A stretch of 64,000 nucleotides of DNA from Clostridiales bacterium (GTDB lineage: Bacteria > Bacillota > Clostridia > Oscillospirales > Acutalibacteraceae): assembly GCA_019415945.1 (NCBI GenBank), contig DXYF01000021.1, positions 1-64,000 on the forward strand, given 5' to 3'. Below the pieces are notes generated by a model. It worked only from the letters and a program-made list of their open reading frames with translations. It did no database searches and was not told where the DNA came from. Positions 1 through 7,810 of the stretch are shown here, one piece after another (the first letter of the stretch is position 1; every line of letters starts with the position of its first letter). A program made the translations under genes and the position numbers.

Positions 1-1
1 T

Positions 2-164
2 TTCAATTCACGACATTTTTTGTTTTTTGACTTGACTTTTAATAGTTAGTCTTGATATTTGTAGTTGTGTGGTCGGCAAACCACTTCTACTATATCAAGG
101 TGTTTTTTATTGTCTACTTTTCCCCTCGCTTGAAGCTCTTTTAGTCCCCCTGCATAGCAGGGGG
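2..164. other. Left-edge noncoding stretch with GC hairpin
   Basis: No convincing gene lies in the first 250 bases. A short open frame enters from the left edge on the plus strand and stops at 47-49 (about 15 residues, ending FDLTFNS), which could be the tail of a gene cut by the window, but nothing identifies it. A perfect 8-bp hairpin (CCCCCTGC / GCAGGGGG, loop ATA) sits at 146-164 in AT-rich DNA. It could be a terminator or the edge of a mobile element; no inverted terminal repeat partner is visible here. Confidence 0.3.
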
Positions 165-187
165 TGCCTTTGTCGCTGACAACGCAA

Positions 188-220
188 AGCGGCATAGGTT
201 AGGAATTAACCTATGCCGCT
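188..220 (-). terminator. Hairpin downstream of the feo operon
   Basis: A perfect 13-bp inverted repeat (188-200 and 208-220, 7-nt loop) lies 34 bases past the stop codon of the last feo gene. The base run after the stem on the minus strand is only weakly T-rich, so this is a probable rather than textbook Rho-independent terminator. Confidence 0.6.
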
Positions 221-253
221 CATTTTGTCAGCAATTTTCGCTTTTAAATTAGA

Positions 254-415
254 TTATTTACCCTTATCATTTTTGCACTTATCCGAATACGGACAACCCT
301 TGCAGTCGGAACAGCATTTTTTCTTTTTTCTGAATATTGAATATACGAACAGTCCCACAAGAAAGGCTGCAATTATACCGACAACAATATCGACAACGGG
401 TATTCCAAATACCAT
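254..415 (-). CDS. FeoB-associated Cys-rich membrane protein
   Basis: This 53-residue protein begins at the ATG directly after the feoB stop codon, so translation is probably coupled. Residues about 5-27 form one hydrophobic membrane segment, followed by a run of lysines and a cytoplasmic tail with five cysteines (CCSDCKGC and SDKC). This matches the small FeoB-associated Cys-rich proteins that accompany feoB in many Clostridia. Its role is not settled for the family; metal handling or FeoB gating at the cytoplasmic face is a reasonable inference. The gene is easily missed because of its length. Confidence 0.85.
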   Translation of the reverse strand: MVFGIPVVDIVVGIIAAFLVGLFVYSIFRKKKKCCSDCKGCPYSDKCKNDKGK

Positions 416-2449
416 TTACATCATTCCTAAATTATTTATAAGCGTGCCGAACTGGAAAACAAGTGCAGACGCAAACCACGCAACAAATATTTGATAAACA
501 ACCGTTACGGCAGTCCATTTTAAACTTCCCATTTCCTTGTGAATCGCAGACAACGCCGCAATACACGGTGTGTACAGCAACACAAAAACAAGAAATGAAA
601 ATGCCGCAAGTGGCGAAAATGCGTCGGCAATACTTGCACCCGGATAAAGAACTGCAAGAGTGGAAGCAACGCTTTCCTTTGCGGCTATTCCCGTTACAAG
701 CGATACGGATGCTCTCCAGTCGCCGAATCCGCAAATTGCAAACACAGGGGCAATAAATTTGCCGATTGAAGCGAGCATACTCTCGTCGGGGGAAACCATT
801 TGCATTGAAAAATCAAAGTTCTGCAAAAACCATATAAGAATTGACGCTCCCAAGAGCACCGTACCTGCTCTAACAAGAAAATCCTTGAGTCTGTCCCATA
901 CATGGAGCCAAAGACTTTTCGGGGACGGCATACGGTACGGCGGAAGCTCCATAACAAACGGAGCATTTTTACCCTTTAAAATCGTGCTTTTGAACAGCAG
1001 AGCCGACAGTACGGCCACAACCATTCCGAGAAGATAAATTCCAAAAATCACAAGCGGACCGTAATCGGCAAAAAAGTATGAGATGAACAACAAATATACG
1101 GGCATTTTAGCCGAACATGACATAAACGGAGTAATCAAAATCGTAAGTCGTTTGTCCTTTTGATTTTCGAGTGTTCTTGTTGCCAAAACAGCAGGAACAG
1201 TACAGCCAAATCCCATCAGCATCGGCACAAATGCTCTGCCGGAAAGACCGATGTATCTAAGAAGCTTATCCATAATAAACGCCGCTCTCGACATATATCC
1301 GCTGTCCTCAAGCAGCGACAGCAATATAAACAAAAGCATAATCTGCGGCAAAAATGAAATTACCGAACCGACGCCCGCTATTATTCCGTCAATCACAAGA
1401 CTTTGTGCCCATGCGGACGCATCAAAATAAGTCAAAAGTGATGAAAGTCCGCCCCCGAGCAAGTCGGTAATCAAGTATGTCGCACCGTCACGCAAAAGAT
1501 TTCCCGGTGCTCCGAATGTGATTGCAAACACCATAAGCATTACAAGCAAAAAGAAAGGCAGTGCAAAAAATCGGTTTGTAACCACTTTATCAATTTTGTC
1601 CGACACGCTCAAATATCCCGCAGGTCTTTTCCGTGTAACAACTTTTTCCGTGATTGAACATATGTACTTGTAGCGTTCATCCGCAATAATCATTTCACGG
1701 TCGACATTTTTTGATGTATGAATCTCATCAATATGTAAATTTATATGTTCCTTTTGCTCATCGGTAAAATTATAGTGATTCCATGTAACCTTATCGCCCT
1801 CAAACAGCTTTACGGCAGTCCAGCGTTTGCGATGGTAACTGTGCTGTTTTATATCCTCAAGGGCATTTTCAATTTCACGCAGAATCCTATCGACCTCGTA
1901 AGAGTATATGTTTTTTACGGGCACATATTTGCCCTTGTCATACAACTCAACAACCTTTTCAACCAGCTTGTCGATACCCGTGTTTTTGCTCGCCGAAATC
2001 GGAATTATCGGTATTGAAAGCTGTTTTTCAAGGGACGCAATATCAATTTTATCACCGTTTTTTTCAAGCAAATCACACATATTCAGTGCAATTACAATAG
2101 GTCTTGCAAGCTCCGCAAGCTGTGTTGTAAGATACAGATTTCGCTCAAGATTCGTTGCGTCCACTATGTCGATTATAACATCGGGGTCGTCGTTTAAAAG
2201 ACAGTTTCGTGTAACAATTTCCTCCGGTGTGTACGGCGACAGCGAGTATATTCCCGGCAAGTCGACAACCTCAATATCTCTGCCCTGAGAATTTTTCACC
2301 TTGCCCGACTTTTTTTCAACCGTGACTCCGGGCCAGTTCCCCACATACTGCTTACTTCCCGTAAGCTGGTTAAACAGCGTTGTTTTACCGCAGTTGGGAT
2401 TACCCGCAAGTACAACATTAATAGTTTTGTTTTTGCTCATATTTTCCAT
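416..2449 (-). CDS. feoB: Ferrous iron transporter B
   Basis: FeoB (677 aa) is the inner-membrane Fe(II) permease with an N-terminal G protein domain. The G1 motif GNPNCGKT lies at residues 16-23, DLPG (G3) near 64-67 and NMCD (G4) near 123-126. The C-terminal half carries the Gate regions and multiple membrane helices, with the family motifs GFGCTVPA and SCSAKMPVY. The start is preceded by a GGAGAG ribosome site. It follows feoA by 40 bases and precedes the Cys-rich small protein, giving a feoA-feoB-accessory operon. Expression is expected to be iron-responsive through the palindrome upstream of feoA. Length is typical for the family. Confidence 0.97.
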   Translation of the reverse strand: MENMSKNKTINVVLAGNPNCGKTTLFNQLTGSKQYVGNWPGVTVEKKSGKVKNSQGRDIEVVDLPGIYSLSPYTPEEIVTRNCLLNDDPDVIIDIVDATNLERNLYLTTQLAELARPIVIALNMCDLLEKNGDKIDIASLEKQLSIPIIPISASKNTGIDKLVEKVVELYDKGKYVPVKNIYSYEVDRILREIENALEDIKQHSYHRKRWTAVKLFEGDKVTWNHYNFTDEQKEHINLHIDEIHTSKNVDREMIIADERYKYICSITEKVVTRKRPAGYLSVSDKIDKVVTNRFFALPFFLLVMLMVFAITFGAPGNLLRDGATYLITDLLGGGLSSLLTYFDASAWAQSLVIDGIIAGVGSVISFLPQIMLLFILLSLLEDSGYMSRAAFIMDKLLRYIGLSGRAFVPMLMGFGCTVPAVLATRTLENQKDKRLTILITPFMSCSAKMPVYLLFISYFFADYGPLVIFGIYLLGMVVAVLSALLFKSTILKGKNAPFVMELPPYRMPSPKSLWLHVWDRLKDFLVRAGTVLLGASILIWFLQNFDFSMQMVSPDESMLASIGKFIAPVFAICGFGDWRASVSLVTGIAAKESVASTLAVLYPGASIADAFSPLAAFSFLVFVLLYTPCIAALSAIHKEMGSLKWTAVTVVYQIFVAWFASALVFQFGTLINNLGMM

Positions 2450-2489
2450 TTATATCTCTCCGATAAAGAATATTTTGCTTTATACGGTG

Positions 2490-2714
2490 TTATTCCTCAA
2501 GAAATATCTCTTTTGCTTCGCTGACACGCAAACTCAGTTCATATCCTCTTACAATAATTACAATGGGGTCGCCGAAAGGAGCCGTTTTCAGCTTTTTCAC
2601 CGTCGCACCCGGAGTAATTCCCATATCAATTATCCTTCTGCGTAATGCTCCCGATGAGCCTAAACGGGCAACGACGCCTGTCTGCCCCAGCTTTAAATCG
2701 TCAAGAGTTTTCAT
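2490..2714 (-). CDS. feoA: Ferrous iron transport protein A
   Basis: FeoA (74 aa) is a small cytoplasmic SH3-like protein that supports FeoB activity. The sequence shows the family pattern: an N-terminal GQTGVVARLG strand, RRRIIDMGITPGATV in the centre, and FGDPIVIIVRGYELSLR before the acidic C-terminus. It is the first gene of the feo operon and starts 21 bases downstream of a DtxR-like operator. The upstream AGAGGTC sequence serves as ribosome site. Confidence 0.95.
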   Translation of the reverse strand: MKTLDDLKLGQTGVVARLGSSGALRRRIIDMGITPGATVKKLKTAPFGDPIVIIVRGYELSLRVSEAKEIFLEE

Positions 2715-2734
2715 AAAAAGACCTCTTTTTGCAG

Positions 2735-2752
2735 TTAGTTTAATCTAACTAA
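2735..2752 (-). promoter_or_regulatory. DtxR-family-like operator of the feo operon
   Basis: An 18-bp palindrome with arms TTAGTT (2735-2740) and AACTAA (2747-2752) resembles the TTAGGTTAG-type boxes bound by IdeR/DtxR/MntR-family metalloregulators. It directly abuts the promoter -10, where a bound Fe-repressor would block transcription. Binding by such a regulator is inferred; none is encoded in this window. Confidence 0.6.
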
Positions 2753-2781
2753 ATGATACCACAATTTATTACCCAATGCAA
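2753..2781 (-). promoter_or_regulatory. feo promoter
   Basis: On the minus strand a -35 TTGCAT (2776-2781) and a -10 TATCAT (2753-2758) are separated by exactly 17 bases. The -10 touches the palindrome at 2735-2752, consistent with repression by metal-loaded regulator. Confidence 0.6.
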
Positions 2782-2864
2782 CAAATGCTAAAGATATGTA
2801 GAAATTTGCAGTATTATATGGTAGAATGTCAGTACAATAAGATTCTACAAAGGAGTATTCGGCT

Positions 2865-3644
2865 ATGAAAAAGCTTACACTTATAATCATACGCACCGTG
2901 TTTGCTATTGTTGCAATAATTTTTATGCCTTTTTTTGTTCTGCCTATGATGCAGGGAATTATAAATATCGGAAGTATATCAGGGTTTGCTCTGTGCGTGT
3001 GGATTTTTTGCGTGAGCGTTGCACCGATTCACAGAGCGATAAGAAAAGTGTTCTGTCGAAAAAAATTCACTAAGATTATTTACAGAACAGTAAATATCTG
3101 CTTTATATTATTTGCAATTTACGGCGGCATAGTTACTTCGCTGATGACATGGGCGGCACTTCAAACGCCGTCGCAAAACGCCACCGCAGTTGTTTTGGGG
3201 GCTCAGGTAAAGCCGTGGGGTCCGTCAGCGGTATTAAGCGGAAGAATAAGCGGAGCCGAAAACTATCTCGAGCAAAACACAGAAGCAGACGCCGTTCTTT
3301 CGGGAGGACAGGGAGTTGACGAGCCGACAAGCGAAGCACAGTGTATGTACGAAGTGCTTACAAAAAACGGCATAGATCAAAAAAGACTTTATATTGAGGA
3401 CAAATCGACAAACACAACCGAAAATATAAAATATTCGGTGCAAATTATTGAAGAAAATAATCTAAATCCGAACCTTGCAATCTCAACCGACTTTTATCAT
3501 CAGCTTCGTGTGCGGATTATTGCAAATCAGCTCGGCATAAAACAAAATGTCGGAGCGGTTAACTCCGACACTTCGCTTTTGTATCTTCCCGTTTTTACTG
3601 TCCGTGAATGGTTTGCCCTGCCTTATCAGGTTCTATTTCGGTAG
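2865..3644 (+). CDS. SanA/YdcF/ElyC-like DUF218 membrane protein
   Basis: This 259-aa protein begins with two or three hydrophobic segments (residues about 5-55 and 70-95), followed by a DUF218 domain starting at TAVVLGAQV. It shows the usual family features: SGRISGAENYL, SGGQG, a TTEN motif, and STDFYHQLR near the end, finishing with REWFALPYQVLFR. DUF218 proteins such as SanA and ElyC are linked to envelope integrity and peptidoglycan precursor handling, but the exact reaction is not established. A clear AAAGGAG site precedes the ATG. It is divergent from feo and overlaps the antisense small ORF by 50 bases at its 3' end. Confidence 0.85.
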   Translation: MKKLTLIIIRTVFAIVAIIFMPFFVLPMMQGIINIGSISGFALCVWIFCVSVAPIHRAIRKVFCRKKFTKIIYRTVNICFILFAIYGGIVTSLMTWAALQTPSQNATAVVLGAQVKPWGPSAVLSGRISGAENYLEQNTEADAVLSGGQGVDEPTSEAQCMYEVLTKNGIDQKRLYIEDKSTNTTENIKYSVQIIEENNLNPNLAISTDFYHQLRVRIIANQLGIKQNVGAVNSDTSLLYLPVFTVREWFALPYQVLFR

Positions 3645-3831
3645 CAACAACCTCTGCAACACTGTTAAAAGAGTCAATTTGCACGCCGCTGTGGTGACGG
3701 GAGCTTGCAAGCTCAAGAGGATAGGTTTCGTTGTTTACAACATCAACAATCGGCGAACGCTTTGTTTCATTGTTGCGTGACGGAAGCTCAATGGGATACT
3801 GTTCGTTTTTTCTGTTTGTTTTTTTACTCAT
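3595..3831 (-). CDS. Hypothetical 78-aa protein, antisense overlap with sanA-like gene
   Basis: An ORF of 78 codons starts at the ATG at 3831 with AGGTGG eight bases upstream. It contains an internal repeat: YPIELPSR and YPLELASSR, each preceded by NE. That and its polar composition suggest real coding rather than chance. However, the Shine-Dalgarno lies in the 3' arm of a 10-bp hairpin that also looks like a terminator, and the last 50 bases overlap the end of the convergent DUF218 gene on the other strand. I do not recognise a family. It could be a regulated small protein or a fortuitous frame. Confidence 0.45.
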   Translation of the reverse strand: MSKKTNRKNEQYPIELPSRNNETKRSPIVDVVNNETYPLELASSRHHSGVQIDSFNSVAEVVATEIEPDKAGQTIHGQ

Positions 3832-3835
3832 AAAA

Positions 3836-3861
3836 ATAACCACCTTTCAAGAGGTGGTTAT
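3836..3861. terminator. Bidirectional hairpin between sanA-like gene and dockerin operon
   Basis: A perfect 10-bp stem (3836-3845 and 3852-3861) with a 6-nt loop is followed by ATTTTTT on the plus strand and ATTTTTAT on the minus strand. It would terminate both the DUF218 gene and the convergent dockerin operon. It also contains the ribosome site of the small antisense ORF. Confidence 0.6.
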
Positions 3862-3893
3862 ATTTTTTGCAGTTATTTAATTTTTATACTAAT

Positions 3894-4805
3894 TCAAGGT
3901 ATCGGCATCTCAGGTCCGTCATAATAACGCAGCCAAAACTCCCTCAAATATTCCGTGTCATAAAATGATGAACTAAGCGGATAATAACCCCATCTTCTCG
4001 GACAAATAAAGAAGTTAAAGGTTCGTGCCAATCTCCACTCATAGTCCTCGTGATATCCGTATTGCTCAATAAACGCAGAATAAATATCGCTTGACAAACC
4101 CACAATGGACTTTTGTAGTTCTGTTGCAGAATTTATGTTAATGTTTTCATATTCTAAGGCATCATAACAAATGAGCATTTTTTGTCCGCCTGTAAATTCT
4201 ACACTTCCTGCCAGATATTGCTGAATAAGCGTAACATCCTTTATATCCGTAACGCCGTCTTTGTTAACATCCCCTGTTTTCTGATATCTATGAGTCATCA
4301 AATTATACTGATACAGCATATCATAAAAAGCATCCGTAGTTTCGGGGTCAAGAGAAAGATCATATATATCTGCATCTTCTACTAAAGCACCTAAAACATT
4401 TCTTCTGCGAACGAACTCCGACCAGTCACTTTCGCTGTACCAGTTGTTATAATTTTGCTCCTCAAGTGCCTTGTTGTATGTTGTCTTAATTACACCTAAA
4501 TGAACATCCTCATTATATGCTGCTTCCAAGAGCTTATCAAACGCTGTCTGATATTCATCATCAGTATGCTGAATACCGTCAGAAAACATTTCCTCCGTTT
4601 CTTCTAATCTTTGCCACAGCAACGCCGAATTTGTTGGTCTGTCATTACCAACCCTCGCATGTTCATAATATACTATCTGATATAGCGTATACAAATTTTT
4701 GTAAGGAGAATAGTCAAGTTCTCCCGTATTCTCGGCAGAAGCCGTAACACAGCATGCCGACAGTAGCATTGCAAAAGACAGCAATATACTTAAAAACTTT
4801 TTCAT
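3894..4805 (-). CDS. Secreted protein with internal dockerin-like module
   Basis: The 303-aa product has a signal peptide (residues 1-24, cut after TASA). Residues 26-175 are a Tyr- and Glu-rich, probably helical region of unknown function. A type I dockerin-like module starts at 178 with GDVNKDGVTDIKD, which has the Ca-binding loop and recognition helix; the second half (about 214-237) is degenerate and lacks the full Asp pattern. Unusually, some 65 residues follow the module, ending in a Trp/Tyr-rich tail. It lies 38 bases after the peptidase gene in the same transcript. The dockerin would attach it to a cohesin scaffold on the cell surface or in a secreted complex; the partner is not in this window. 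Confidence 0.75.
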   Translation of the reverse strand: MKKFLSILLSFAMLLSACCVTASAENTGELDYSPYKNLYTLYQIVYYEHARVGNDRPTNSALLWQRLEETEEMFSDGIQHTDDEYQTAFDKLLEAAYNEDVHLGVIKTTYNKALEEQNYNNWYSESDWSEFVRRRNVLGALVEDADIYDLSLDPETTDAFYDMLYQYNLMTHRYQKTGDVNKDGVTDIKDVTLIQQYLAGSVEFTGGQKMLICYDALEYENININSATELQKSIVGLSSDIYSAFIEQYGYHEDYEWRLARTFNFFICPRRWGYYPLSSSFYDTEYLREFWLRYYDGPEMPIP

Positions 4806-4843
4806 AATTATACCCTTTCTTTTAAAAATAAATTAAATATTAT

Positions 4844-7096
4844 CTACATTCCAATTGTAATTTCCTGAATACACCTTACATCAAAAAGATTTACTAAACC
4901 GTCTCTATTGGCGTCAGCCGCCAACATCTGTCTGTCATCAAGTGTTACCAATCCCGCCAAATACTTACTCACCATTGTTGCATCATCCGATCTTACTACT
5001 CCGTTCAAGTCCACATCACCTAAAATCACAACTTTATGAGGCGTTGAATTCGAAGTCTTTTCAAATGGATATATCACATTTCCAAACATACTGCTTGATG
5101 TAACCTTAACTCTTATGTACAGATTGTATTCATTTTCAGTAATAGTATATGTATTTGAATTAGCATTGGTGATGTCGTACCAGCTGCTTCCATTTGGTGA
5201 AATCTGCCACTGATAGTTTACATCGTATTCGTTCTTTTCGGGATTTCCTACACATTGTGCAGTCAATGTTTCTCCTACAATTGGATCTCCGACGATATTC
5301 ACACTATCAATCGTTGCCTTAGGGTTTATAACCAATGTCTTTACTATATTATTTGAAAAGAAGAACAGTATCTCCGTATATTTATCATCTAAAGAATTAA
5401 TAAAATCATTTTTAATTAAAACATTGCCATCTCCCTTTGTATAATCTGTTTTATTGCGTAGAAAATAGTAACTTTTAGTGCGTGCATATAAAAATATGCT
5501 GTCGGTATCAAAATTAATACTTACATCTTGATTATTATTTACGATAGTAGAAGGAGTAATATTTGCATAGTGATTATTTTGGGTTGTCTTTTTTAATATT
5601 GGGCGAATGCAAAAATTTCCCTTTGGTACATTATTAATATTATGGTACCTATTATAATAACAATCAGTCCATACAATTTGATTATTATCAGTATCAAAAC
5701 CGTAAAAACTTTCATTGGCATTAATTTCCGAATTCACAGACCCTTCAAAAGGTAAGCCTATCGTTGAAGTAGAGCTATCAGGTATCAGTTCTACTATTAC
5801 AGCACACCTATTGTTGCTTGTAAATACATACTCTTGATTAAATTTTGCATACACATATCCTTCTCCTATATGATTTCCTGAAGCAACAACACCTAAATCA
5901 TCTAAATTAGCCGGTAAATTATTATTATCATCTAATTGTGCAATTTTAACTCTGTACTGACAGCCAGTTGATTTTAAATATAACATAACCCCGTTAATAC
6001 TGTTATATGTGTTTGTATAATCTGAGATGTCAAACACATTGCAAAGATAAACCGTTTCACTATATTCTGTATCGTAATTAGCAAGCGTCATATAATCGTA
6101 AGACAGCATATATTCACTGTCATCAGCCTCTTTCATGCTTGTTATTGCAATTCTTTTTGATGAGTTACTGTGCAGAGATGTATGTTCATAAGAAACCCAA
6201 AAATAATTATTTGCATCTTGATTATACCATGAATTTCTAACTAACCATGCACCGTCATTTTGAGGGCGGTTTGATGCATCAAAGTTATTTCTTGAATAAC
6301 TATCGTCCCAACCTACTAAAACTATGGAATGATTTGGCGCTTTCTTATCAGTTGAATCGTCGTCTTGTATAAAGCATAAGTTGTACTCATTGTTACTGTC
6401 ACGGTGAAGTAGAGACTGCTGAATATATAAATCAGTAATAACACCACCATAATTTTTTATTGCAGTTTTTACCGTGTCAACAGAGTCTTCTAAATATTTT
6501 ATACCTGTCAAATTAAAAGTAGATTTCGCATCTGTAAAGTTTTCTGTTATAGGCACAGAATAACTCGCATTTAACTGATTTTTTGGATAGTCCTCTTCAT
6601 TTACCATAGAGTTCCAATGTATAGAATTATCTTCTAATATAGGCTCATTCCAGTTACTTAAATATTGTAACGCATCTGCTGTAAACCTACCAACATTAGG
6701 AACATCGTTATAATATCCATCATTACTACTACTCTCTTGCGGGATAATACTGTTAGAGTAGGCAACCGCACCGTGTGCTTCCGATATATCAAATTCATTA
6801 CCGTAGTTTCTTGATATGTACTGTTCTGCAGCACCTATGGTTGAATACATCCAACATAGGCTGTATGGATTTTGATTTTTTGTAACAGTATTATATCCCA
6901 AAATTCGCGGATCATATTTTGTTGCAAGTTCTACAGTTTCATCTTCTAAACTAGTCCCTAATCTCTCATACGGATCCGCAACAAAACCATAGTCTAAATC
7001 TTGTATGGGTGTTTCTTCCGTTGCATAGAATGTAGGCAAAGAACAGCACAAAATCATACTGATTAAAATAACAGAAATAGCTTTTTTAATATACAT
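4844..7096 (-). CDS. Dockerin-bearing C1 (papain-like) cysteine peptidase
   Basis: This 750-aa secreted protein has a signal peptide (about 1-25) and a papain-like domain. The oxyanion Gln75 and nucleophile Cys81 are in NQNPYSLCW, His256 in NHSIVLVGW, and Asn288 in VRNSWY. About 330-510 resembles the lectin-like domain often found after C1 domains in Firmicutes surface proteases. A region near 590-680 looks like an Ig-like repeat (YQWQISPNGSSWYDI). A complete C-terminal type I dockerin (693-750) has two Ca loops, GDVDLNG and ADANRDG. It would be an extracellular protease recruited to a cohesin scaffold. A good promoter lies at 7130-7158 and the next gene is also a dockerin protein. Confidence 0.85.
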   Translation of the reverse strand: MYIKKAISVILISMILCCSLPTFYATEETPIQDLDYGFVADPYERLGTSLEDETVELATKYDPRILGYNTVTKNQNPYSLCWMYSTIGAAEQYISRNYGNEFDISEAHGAVAYSNSIIPQESSSNDGYYNDVPNVGRFTADALQYLSNWNEPILEDNSIHWNSMVNEEDYPKNQLNASYSVPITENFTDAKSTFNLTGIKYLEDSVDTVKTAIKNYGGVITDLYIQQSLLHRDSNNEYNLCFIQDDDSTDKKAPNHSIVLVGWDDSYSRNNFDASNRPQNDGAWLVRNSWYNQDANNYFWVSYEHTSLHSNSSKRIAITSMKEADDSEYMLSYDYMTLANYDTEYSETVYLCNVFDISDYTNTYNSINGVMLYLKSTGCQYRVKIAQLDDNNNLPANLDDLGVVASGNHIGEGYVYAKFNQEYVFTSNNRCAVIVELIPDSSTSTIGLPFEGSVNSEINANESFYGFDTDNNQIVWTDCYYNRYHNINNVPKGNFCIRPILKKTTQNNHYANITPSTIVNNNQDVSINFDTDSIFLYARTKSYYFLRNKTDYTKGDGNVLIKNDFINSLDDKYTEILFFFSNNIVKTLVINPKATIDSVNIVGDPIVGETLTAQCVGNPEKNEYDVNYQWQISPNGSSWYDITNANSNTYTITENEYNLYIRVKVTSSSMFGNVIYPFEKTSNSTPHKVVILGDVDLNGVVRSDDATMVSKYLAGLVTLDDRQMLAADANRDGLVNLFDVRCIQEITIGM

Positions 7097-7129
7097 AATA
7101 ATACTCCTCGTATTAACTATTTTGGTGAT

Positions 7130-7158
7130 ATTATAGCATCTGATATTATATTAAGCAA
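7130..7158 (-). promoter_or_regulatory. Promoter of the dockerin peptidase operon
   Basis: Minus-strand -35 TTGCTT (7153-7158) and consensus -10 TATAAT (7130-7135) are spaced 17 bases apart, 34 bases before the peptidase start codon. Confidence 0.7.
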
Positions 7159-7276
7159 TATACAGTAAAACATTGTAATAATTTTTGTACAATGGCACAA
7201 TTTGGTCTGGCATTTATTGGATGATATGTACAATTTTTGTATTGTGTTTTAAAAATAAAAAAATCAAAGCAGGTAT

Positions 7277-7323
7277 AACTAAAGCCACAGAGTTTGCGCA
7301 AATGCATCTCCGTGGCTTTAGTT
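7277..7323 (-). terminator. Terminator at the end of the phage-like operon
   Basis: A 12-bp stem (7277-7288 and 7312-7323) lies eight bases past the last phage gene. Downstream on the minus strand the DNA is T-rich (GATTTTTTTATTTTT) after a short gap. It marks the end of the structural operon; the plus-strand side also has a T run. Confidence 0.65.
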
Positions 7324-7330
7324 TTTATAT

Positions 7331-7810
7331 TTACTGACTGTAAACAACGCCAATACTCAAATGAAGAGGAAATTCCAAATCAACACGCTGCTGCACTATG
7401 TCTTTTTGTTCATCTGTAAGCACATCGTTTACATGAATTGACAATCTGTAGTTTGTGGGGGATTCTGTAAATGAAAAATCTGACAGACCGCAGCTTTTAA
7501 GAATATCCGAAAACGCTTCCGAAGTACATTTGCCGCCCATATTCTGTTCCAGCAATTTAAGCATTTCTCTTCTTTTTTCGGTTGTGTACTCCGAACGCTC
7601 TTTTCCGAGAAATTTCTCTCTTCTGACAATTCCGTAATCCTCTGCGGTTTCGATGTAATACTCTTTTGTCATAGTTTCAAGGTTTTGAAAAAGACCGTCA
7701 AGTCCCTCTGCACACGCGGCAAGTTCATTTGAAATGTTTGAACCTGCATTTATATTGTAAATTCCTATTTCATCAAGCTTTTGTTTCATAGAATCATAAC
7801 TGTTCATCAT
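7331..7810 (-). CDS. Phage tail protein, DUF2313 (YmfQ/XkdU-like)
   Basis: With the start at 7810 (ATGA overlap with the baseplate J stop) the protein has 159 residues. The core (DYGIVRREKFLGK, TTEKRREMLK, then ending HLSIGVVYSQ) matches the YmfQ/XkdU family that follows baseplate J in Mu-like and PBSX-like tails and probably completes the baseplate. A longer in-frame extension upstream lies wholly inside the J gene and is unlikely to be translated. It is the last gene of the operon; no tail fibre gene follows, which is unusual for an infectious phage. Confidence 0.8.
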   Translation of the reverse strand: MMNSYDSMKQKLDEIGIYNINAGSNISNELAACAEGLDGLFQNLETMTKEYYIETAEDYGIVRREKFLGKERSEYTTEKRREMLKLLEQNMGGKCTSEAFSDILKSCGLSDFSFTESPTNYRLSIHVNDVLTDEQKDIVQQRVDLEFPLHLSIGVVYSQ

